From Owenia fusiformis (taxonomy: Eukaryota; Annelida; Polychaeta; Sabellida; Oweniidae), in assembly GCA_903813345.2 (NCBI GenBank), contig CAIIXF020000010.1:23791740-23855739 (forward strand): DNA of 64,000 nucleotides. The letters run 5' to 3'. The position numbers were made by a program, and so were the translations under genes. Of this stretch, positions 45,894-54,700 are shown one piece after another. Below the pieces are notes generated by a model. That model did no database searches. It was not told the origin of the DNA and saw only the letters and a list, made by a program, of their open reading frames with translations. The stretch's first letter is position 1. Each line of letters starts with the position of its first letter.

Positions 45894-47996
45894 TCTGTAC
45901 ATGGTCTGAACAAACTAGAATATCTAAGCAGAATATTGCAAGTAATCTACTTGTCTTTCTAATCCCACACTTACCAACACATTAATGACCCAACTTCACG
46001 TACCATAATCCCCTCAATTACACCCCAGGAAACATGATGATAAAAGATACAATTCTCAGGAAAGTGAAACTCTGGTCTATCATTTATTCTATTATAACTT
46101 GTGATGTCAAAAAGGTTCACAAATTGATTTTTTCTGGCATTCCTGTACTATTTTTAAGCATTTGAATTCATTCTTTCTATAATGAATTCATTTTTGCTAT
46201 AATGCATTCAGTTGATGATTTATTCCTTTCATATTTAACTAAAACATGAACAATAATACCTTTTGATTATAAGAAGACACAATTTTTGATCAGAAGAATC
46301 ATATATCAGCTAACAACCATGGTTAGGTAAACATCTACATAATAAAAAGCACATCAAGACTTCTTTCAAACCATTAGGCAATTTGCAAATATAATTCAAA
46401 GGTCGTTAGGCTCTATTATAGTAATGAAATTGGCAGGGGTACTAAAGAATACTCCAACATGTGATGTTGTACATTTATGAACTATAGGCGAAACAAATGG
46501 TGTTAATGTAAGCTTTCTAGTTGATCAATAATGCCATTAAATCCCTGCTAGATGATTTCTGTTGAAATCTACAGATAAGTACTGCTACAAATTGGTTGCA
46601 TTTTGGTGAAGTAAAGAAAAGTTGACCAGAAATGTCTAAACACTGTCACACTCAACAGCATTCTACAAGAGATAAAATATTCTTTCCAATTTTATAATTT
46701 AAACCAATAGTCCAATAAGTCCAATAGAACTTGACCCGAATTGATAGGGTGACACTATGACCAATTCAGGTCAATAATTGTTGGATTTACACTAGAGCCC
46801 TAAGCCGACAATGCTCTCTTTAGGACATATTTTTTTTAAACCGATGCATTCTTTAGCAGAAAGTATAGAAGCGGGAAAGGAATAGCTATGTTGACTGAAC
46901 AATCCTTCAACCAGTGTTGAACTGCTTTTTTCATTTTACATGTATGCTTACATATCTAAGACATTTTAGAAAAACAGGTGTAAACTCAATCATATTTCGT
47001 AAGATGTCTTGAAAATGGTGGTGTAAACTCAACATGATTTTACTAAAATGTTTTAGCTAAGATGTCTTGAAATGTCGCGTGTAGTGTAGATAGGGCTAAC
47101 AAAGCCAATTATATTCAGGATTGAGATGTTTCTTTTTCAGCTATGCTACATAAATATAGATTGAAAAACATGGATATATTGCAATTTTTAATATTCTAGC
47201 AGCTGCACTTGGTCAATATTATGTTAAATTATGCGTGAATTAGCAGTGTGTCTACTATGGATGAGTGCTCTAGTGGCTAAAACCAACAAGACAGGACAAT
47301 GAGTTGAAATCTGCCACGGCGGTTAGTGGCTTTATCAAGAGCATTCTTATATTAATCACTTCTTTCTGTTTTTCAACTAGAAATATGCTCTGATTTAGTT
47401 AATGATTTAGTTAAATGCGATCTGGTATCATCAGATTGGAGGGGTACAGCATTTTAATTATGATGGTTATCAGGTATTTATTGCCCAGTAATCTTGAAAT
47501 ATTACGTATTGTTGCATAGTGTTCTATTGTCACTGCTATTAGTTGTAAACTAGGGATGTCACGATTTCCCGATATTGTTCCGTCCCTCGAAACTTTGGTC
47601 TCGGGATGGGACAGCCCTCGTATACCGAAGTTTTCGGTCCATGTTCAGGATATACTATTTCTCCTGTATATGACCCTAAAACTTCTCAAATGCACGATGG
47701 TTTTCAAGCTTCTGCCAATAATGGTGCATCTTTTAATGAGATATTATTTTTGTTCATAATTAACTAAATAAAAAATGAAGCCAATATGCTCTTGGACAGA
47801 GTTAACTAAACACATACTGCAATTATCTTATGGAAGTAATGGTTTGATTAATAAGTAGGCAGGTATGTTAAGCTTTTTTAGAGAATTCTTACTTAAGTTC
47901 TAATAGTTATTTGACCACAAAAACAAATGCGTTTGTTTGGCCAATGTGTTATCTTCAACAAAGGGCAATATAGTGAAAGTAAAGTCGAACGGATTA

Positions 47997-48076
47997 TCTC
48001 TTAAGCTGTCAATAATCCACCCACCATCACCAATTTTTTCCAATTAAGAGCCAATTTTTCACCAAAAGTGCAGCAT
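47997..48076. repeat. Left arm of an old inverted-repeat element split by the LTR retrotransposon
   Basis: This stretch (CTTAAGCTGTCAATAATCCA, CACCAATTTT, GAGCCAATTTTTCACC, GCAGCAT) is the reverse complement of 60398-60473 with about 85-90% identity. Removing the retrotransposon leaves two arms of about 78 bp some 285 bp apart. Confidence 0.75.
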
Positions 48077-48321
48077 TTTATTCTAATTTTTAAGACTAAA
48101 TTGAAATGTTCTATAAGTCATGATTTACCACTGAAACAGAAAAGTGAATCCCCTTGAGATTAGGATAATCCGAAAACAATGGAAATTTGAGATCAAATAT
48201 CTAGCTTAAAAGCAACATTTTTTGATATGGTTAATGTTCAAAAAGATTGGGGGATATTACATAATTGATCTCCAAAAAGAAAAAAATAACAAAATAACAT
48301 GGATTATAAGATATAATGGAT

Positions 48322-48631
48322 TGTGACGATTTTCGTCTCAGACGGATTCTCGTCTCAGACGGATTCCGTCAAATTGTTCGTCACGCTTAAATCATTTAAC
48401 CAATCAGATGACGGTTTTCGGCTATATAAGTGACACATTTTGTTCGGACAGTCAGACTTTGTTCAACCATCAGACAACACACACCTTTTGCTGTAAGTAA
48501 ATTCTAAAATAGACTCATTGTAAACCATAAACTTTGCGTTTGTTATACATCCAGCGATACGCAACCCCCCCCCCCCTTTTATTCCATCTTAAGCCTTGAC
48601 AGCTCGTTACCATTAGAGAGAAAACGCCACA
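48322..48631 (+). repeat. 5' LTR (310 bp)
   Basis: It starts TGTGACGATTTTCG and ends AAAACGCCACA. A TATATAAG box (about 48423) suggests transcription starts near 48450. Upstream lies a duplicated TCGTCTCAGACGGATT motif (48335-48366), a candidate control element, and a CCAAT (about 48399). A run of 12 C lies near 48565. A CTGTAAGT donor-like site lies at 48491-48498, inside the expected transcript. Confidence 0.97.
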
Positions 48632-48632
48632 T

Positions 48633-48650
48633 TGGTGGCAGCGGTGGGAT
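48633..48650 (+). other. Primer-binding site, complementary to tRNA-Leu 3' end
   Basis: TGGTGGCAGCGGTGGGAT lies one base after the LTR. Its complement (ATCCCACCGCTGCCA plus CCA) matches the 3' end of animal cytosolic tRNA-Leu of the AAG/UAG type over 18 nt. This is where minus-strand DNA synthesis would start. Confidence 0.88.
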
Positions 48651-48731
48651 GTAGTTTATAAAACGCACTTTGTAGGAAATCAAACATGTCAAAATAATGA
48701 AATATAAAATATTCCCGAACAAGTCTCATTT

Positions 48732-49500
48732 AGGAAACCAGACGTGTGGACGCCTTGCTTTGCAAATAACATTCATTTACATTGTAGCGTCATACGGAGC
48801 AACGCATGTTTGGAACATTTTAGACAATAATTCACATTTGTTGTCATCTTATTAAGGAATTCAGGAAACCAGACGTGTGGACGCTTTGCTTTGCAAATAA
48901 CATTTATTTACATTGTAGCGTCATACGGAGCAACGCATGTTTGGATCATTTTAGACGATAATTTACATTTATTATCATCTAATTAAGGAACTTAGGAAAC
49001 CAGACGTGTGGACGCCTTGCTTTGCAAATAACATTTATTTACATTGTAGCGTCATACTGAGCAACGCATGTTTGGAACATTTTAGACAATAATTCACATT
49101 TGTTGTCATCTTATTAAGGAATTTAGGAAACCAGACGTGTGGACGCTTTGCTTTGCAAATAACATTTATTTACATTGTAGCGTCATACGGAGCAACGCAT
49201 GTTTGGATCATTTTAGACGATAATTTACATTTATTATCATCTTATTAAGGAACTTAGGAAACCAGACGTGTGGACGCCTTGCTTTGCAAATAACATTTAT
49301 TTACATTGTAGCGACATACGGAGCAACGCATGTTTGGAACATTTTAGACAATAATTCACGTTTGTTGTCGTCATCTTATTAAGGATCTTAGGAAACCAGA
49401 CGTGTGGACGCCTTGCTTTGCAAATAACATTTATTTACATTGTAGCGTCATACGGAGCAACGCATGTTTGGAACATTTTAGACAGGGGAGTAGATGTGTG
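48732..49500 (+). repeat. Six tandem 131-bp repeats in the retrotransposon leader
   Basis: Units start at about 48732, 48863, 48994, 49125, 49256 and 49390, each with AGGAAACCAGACGTGTGGAC, TTTACATTGTAG and GTCATACGGAGCAACGCATG. Two variants alternate: GAACATTTTAGACAATAATT and GATCATTTTAGACGATAATT. The order A-B-A-B-A-A suggests amplification as a 262-bp dimer. A diverged single copy follows (49497-49560). Confidence 0.95.
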
Positions 49501-50257
49501 GATGTCTTGTTTTACTAAATTTTCACCTATTTCCATTGCAGAGCCATACGGGGAAACGAAGCCAGAGAAAAACTGAAGATATCAAATGTTATTTAAATGT
49601 CTCATCTTGATAGGAACAAGAGTGGATATCCAAACCCTGTATGGAAAGTTAAGCAAAGATTCACAGTCACTATACTTTTCTCAGAAATAAACATTAGCTG
49701 TTTTGTCATATCTATGGAGAAATACTTGTGATAAACATTGGTGTTTAATCGTACTTTCGTATGATTTGATACTTACAGTAGTGAAGACGAAATAAAAGGA
49801 TGGTAAACGGCGACGTGCTCATTCATTTGAAATAGACATAATACTTGCGACCAAAGAAAACGGATTGAAAAACGTTACACTGTTGTTGGAAATTTCAATC
49901 TTTATTCTTTTGTAGTATTCCAAAAGAGGGGAACGGGTGGACCACTCATTTTGGAACCCTGATAAGCACCAATGTAAAACATTGTGATTCTGATTATTTT
50001 TCGGTAGGTTATCTGATAGGAACAATTCCGGAACCTGGACGGACACTTGTAAGATCATCGGTTCGATTTATCGGATGAATTGATTATTTCAGCAGTGCTG
50101 TCATTATAAAGACATACACAGGCGATAAATGGTGGCGCACACTCGTAATTTATATATGGTAGCTTGTCAACAGCTAATCAAGAAGGATAAGATGAACAGT
50201 ATGTCACATTATCGTAAGAAGTAACTATTTTGATTATCTTGTAGTATCCCTTGGAAG

Positions 50258-50475
50258 TAAACGGGTGTTGAACGAAGGCGTACACCTATTATTACAGATT
50301 GCTATACTGATCTATATGACGGATCACTTGTTTTAATGGCATTGTAGGACGTAAACGGGTGTTGAACGAAGGCGTACACCTGTTATTACAAATTGCTATA
50401 TTGATCTATATGAGGAATCACTCATTTAAACATTATTTTAGGACATAGACGGGTGTTGAACCGAGGCGTACACCT
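50258..50475 (+). repeat. Three tandem 93-95 bp repeats in the retrotransposon leader
   Basis: Copies of ACGGGTGTTGAACGAAGGCG followed by TACACCT lie at about 50261, 50354 and 50449. They precede the gag start and could be packaging or translation-control structure; no function can be read directly. Confidence 0.9.
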
Positions 50476-50698
50476 ATCATTACAGATCTTTTTGACAAAT
50501 CAATACTTTTTTTCCAGTATATTCCAAGGTTAAACAGAGTTCTATGACTGGACACGAGTGTTTAACGATTTGGTGTTTTATGTAATTACTTCTGATTACA
50601 ACGAGGGGCATATGATTAGATAACTCGTTAAGACAGAAAAATCACACTGAACAATTCATTATCTTTGATAAATACAGGCATACTAAATAAAGTATAAG

Positions 50699-51769
50699 AT
50701 GGATGAAGATGGTATGCAGCAATTCAGACAGATGGAGTTATGGAGTGCAGATGAGTCTGGAAACGAAAGAAATGAATCAGAGGGAGATAGTAGTCAGGAA
50801 ACTGAACAAGGAGCACGGGCAGGGACACCGAATGGAGGGATGGGACCAATACCATTCACTGATCCTTATGAAGACCAGACACCAATTAAAACGATGAAGG
50901 AGATTCAAGAAATGAGGAAAAGAAGGAGTCTGGGATACATAGCCACCCAGCCAGAAGATACGCTACTTCCTCAAGATACGAGTCAGATAACTCCAAGAGT
51001 AAAGACATGTGACAAATATCCAAGCTATAATGTTGAACAGGAGCAGATTTGGAAAGAGATGGACTTCAGTAAATACCCATTGGAAGAGGACAATCAAAAC
51101 CCAGAAAGGAAAGAACAACAATTCTTATCACATACAAAGATAAAGAAGGCGGAACCAAACTTGCAGATAACGGAAACTGTTTTGAATGAAGGTGAATTCG
51201 ATGGTGTGACATGTATTGGACAGGGAGCTAAACCGAAACGAAGGACCACCTTCTCGAACGATCTGGAATATATAAGACCTGGGGCAAGAGATTCATTAGA
51301 AGTAGGACAGAACACTACTTGGAGGGAAAAATATCCTCCCACAGTGACACCTGGAAAGAAACCACCTCAACAGGACATACAGAAATTGAATGAAAATAGG
51401 TCTGTGCCTCATTTTGAAAACAAGGCGCAACAATATTACCAGGAAGGCAAATATAAAAGATATGATGAAATGCCTACAGTACTAAATACTGGACGTAAAT
51501 CATATTCTGAACATGCAACATTACACGAGGCTTCATTGAATGTAGACGATGAAGAGTATTATCAGCCTACAAGAGCAAATGATGGTCCACTAATCTATGA
51601 AGATGAATACGGTGATGTAACATGTATTGGACAGGGAGCTAATTCCAAACGGAGGACCACGTTTTCTAATGATCTGGAATATATTCGACCAGAAGCAAGG
51701 ACTGTATTTGTAGAAACATATCCTCCTATACTGACACATGGAAGAAAACAATCTCAACAGGATATATAG
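50699..51769 (+). CDS. N-terminal gag segment up to the TAG (356 residues)
   Basis: A hydrophilic, acidic sequence with two copies of VTCIGQGA.(P/S)KRRTTFSN and of YSE.ATLHEASLNVDDEEYY. It has no capsid or knuckle motif of its own. If the TAG is not read through, this is all that would be translated from the genomic RNA's first start. Confidence 0.85.
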   Translation: MDEDGMQQFRQMELWSADESGNERNESEGDSSQETEQGARAGTPNGGMGPIPFTDPYEDQTPIKTMKEIQEMRKRRSLGYIATQPEDTLLPQDTSQITPRVKTCDKYPSYNVEQEQIWKEMDFSKYPLEEDNQNPERKEQQFLSHTKIKKAEPNLQITETVLNEGEFDGVTCIGQGAKPKRRTTFSNDLEYIRPGARDSLEVGQNTTWREKYPPTVTPGKKPPQQDIQKLNENRSVPHFENKAQQYYQEGKYKRYDEMPTVLNTGRKSYSEHATLHEASLNVDDEEYYQPTRANDGPLIYEDEYGDVTCIGQGANSKRRTTFSNDLEYIRPEARTVFVETYPPILTHGRKQSQQDI

Positions 51770-54700
51770 AAATTTAAGGAAAATAGATTTGTGCCTCACA
51801 TTGACTACAAGGCGCAACAATATAATCAGCCTACAGTACGAAATACTGAACCGAAATCATATTCTGAACAAGCAACATTACACGAGGCCTCATTGAACGT
51901 GGACGATGAAGAATATTATAAGCCCAGACGAGCAAATGATGGTCCACCATATTCTCAGAAATCCAGACGCTCTTTGCATTCAGAGCCTGGAGGATATTAT
52001 CAGCCAACAGGGTATAAGGAGAGTCCACCACATTCCCAGAAATCCAGACGCTCTTTGTATTCAGAGCCTGGAGATTATTATCAGCCAACAATGTATAAGG
52101 AGAGTTCACCATATTCCCAGAAATCCAGACACTCTTTGTATTCAGAGCCTGGAGAATATTATCCGCCAACAAGGTATAGGGAGAGCTCAGCATATTCTCA
52201 GGAATCTAGACGTTATCCACTAACAAGTGATCAGTATTCCCAGAAATCCAGGGGTATGCTGTATAGTAAAATTGAGGAAAGTGACAAGCTGACTAAGGTA
52301 GAAGAAGATCCGAATCACTCGGCGAAAACAAAATGCTCAATATACCCAGAACAAAATGATAGTCATCCAACGAGGGTTATGGTAAATCAGCAGAGTTCAG
52401 AGGGAACAAGACCCGAGCCAGCCCCAGGAATACAGCTAACCTTTGACCAGCTTCAACAAATAATGCGCTCACGTTCAAAGAAGGAAGAGATACCTGCAAA
52501 CTTTGAAGGAAAGTCAAGTTGGCACGAATATAAAACACATTTTGAGATGGTATCCCAAATAAATGGATGGGAAGATGATGTCAAAGCCATTAAACTTGCT
52601 GTGCATCTAAGAGGCGCTGCCCAAGCACTCTTGGCAGACATGGAACCCTCATCTAGAAGTGACTATAATTTGCTTTGTAAAGCCATTGCGGAACACTTTG
52701 AGTCAGAGGATGAAGCTGGAACTTATGAAGCGAAATTAATGGGGCGCATAAAAAGGAAAAATGAAGATATAAAAGATTTGTCAAGAGATATTCAAAAGCT
52801 TGTTCGATTGTCTTACCCATATATGCACGAGGCAGGCAGGGCTACCCTTGCAAAGAAACATTTTATAATGGCTTTTGCTGCAGATACGGAAATGGAATGG
52901 GAAATTATTAAGTCAAGACCAAAGAACCTACAGGAAGCTATCCGAGTCGCAATGGAATTTGAAGCAGTAAAAGCTGTTCAGAAGCAGAGACATGGAAAAT
53001 CACTAAGACTCCTCAATTCTGAGAAAAAGAAGGAGAGTTCTGATGATGAAGATGATGACAAAGATGGCGGAGATAAATCAGCAACTGACCGAGTTCTACG
53101 AATTGTAAAAGCCATAGGAAGTAATATTGAATCCACAAATGAAAAAGCAGTACAAAATTGTGGCTATTGTGGAAAACCGGGTCACGAGATAGCAGATTGT
53201 AGACGTAAAAAGCATGTGGAGTATCTGGAAAAATGGAAACGTGACCATGAGGCTCAATTGAAAAATGAAAACACACCAACTAAGTTTTCCTGCTTCTTTT
53301 GTAAAGAGGAAGGCCATTTAAAACGGAACTGTGTGAAGTACTTAAATTGGAAAGCTTCTAAAGATCAGAAACTGAGTTCTAAAGGTGGAAATTCTCAGAA
53401 AATTAAGGAGCAAATCAAGGGAGAAACAAGTAAGCAGGTAGCTACTTTTAATGCGAATGACAGTAATGAAGGTCTTTGCATTGATGTAAACTTGAATGGA
53501 TTACCCATATCATGCCTGATAGACTCTGGCGCCTCTTATACAGTTTTACACCCAAGGAAATACCATAGCATACCAATAAAGACCAGACCAGAGCTGATGA
53601 AAGGGAAAAAGGCCTTCACAGCAGCAAATGGAAATAAAGTATGGACAGAAGGTTGGATTCTAGGCAGGATACAATTGGAAAATGGTGAAGAATATAATCA
53701 GAAGATATGGCTTGCTGAGATCAGTACTCCAGCTCTTATTGGAATGGATTTCATGAGGGCTAACAATTGTGTCCTCAACATCAACGAAGATACCCTGGAG
53801 GTAAATGGGAAATCCATTTCTTGTATTAAAGAGAATCAAGTACCTCATATCAGTTTGATAAAACTGGATCAAGACATAACATTGCCCCCACTAAGTCATA
53901 CCCTAATAAGAGGAGAAATTTCTTCAAACATTCATGAAAATATGGATGTTCTTGTGGAAGCATCGCCACAAATCTATGAGCAAGAGATCATTGTAGCCAG
54001 AAGCCTTTCAAAGAAAAAGCAAGGTCATTGTTTGTTACAGCTGACTAATATGACCACAGACTCTAGAATATTGCATAAAGAAATGGTGGCAGCGATAGGC
54101 GAATCAGTTCCGGCGTCTGCTACAATTGTAGATTTAGAGGACAATCCCAAGAAAATGCAAAATGATGCAAAAACATGTAGATTGAAAGCAAACACTGAGG
54201 ACCAAACTCAGACACATATTCCAGAATACATGAAGGATATGGTGAAAAGAAGTCATGAATTGTTATCAGAAGCTCAAAAGGAACAAGCAACAAGCCTGTT
54301 TGTGAAGTATCAATATTTGTTCGCTAAAGACAAAGCTGACCTAGGAAAGACAGGAGTTGTCAAACACAAAATCAACACTGGCGATTCCAGGCCATTGAAA
54401 CAAAATGCAAGAAGACTTGCTTTGAACAAATTAGACATTCAAGAAAAGGAGATAGAGAAAATGCTAGAGATGAACATCATTGAACCATCTAATAGTAGCT
54501 GGGCTTCCCCCGTAGTGTTGGTCAAAAAGAAAGACGCTTCTTGGAGATTTTGCATTGACTTCAGGTATCTGAATTCGGTTACTATACGAGATAGCTACCC
54601 CATACCAAGAATTGATGACACCTTGGATGCTTTAAAAAGCTCATGCTGGTTCTCAACTCTCGATTTATCTTCCGGCTATTGGCAAATTGAGATGGATGCT

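Noticed and set aside
47549-47760. TAGGGATGTCACGATTT sequence and a 67-codon ORF
   Set aside because: The start resembles ends of some interspersed repeats, but no matching second end was found nearby and the ORF has no protein features.
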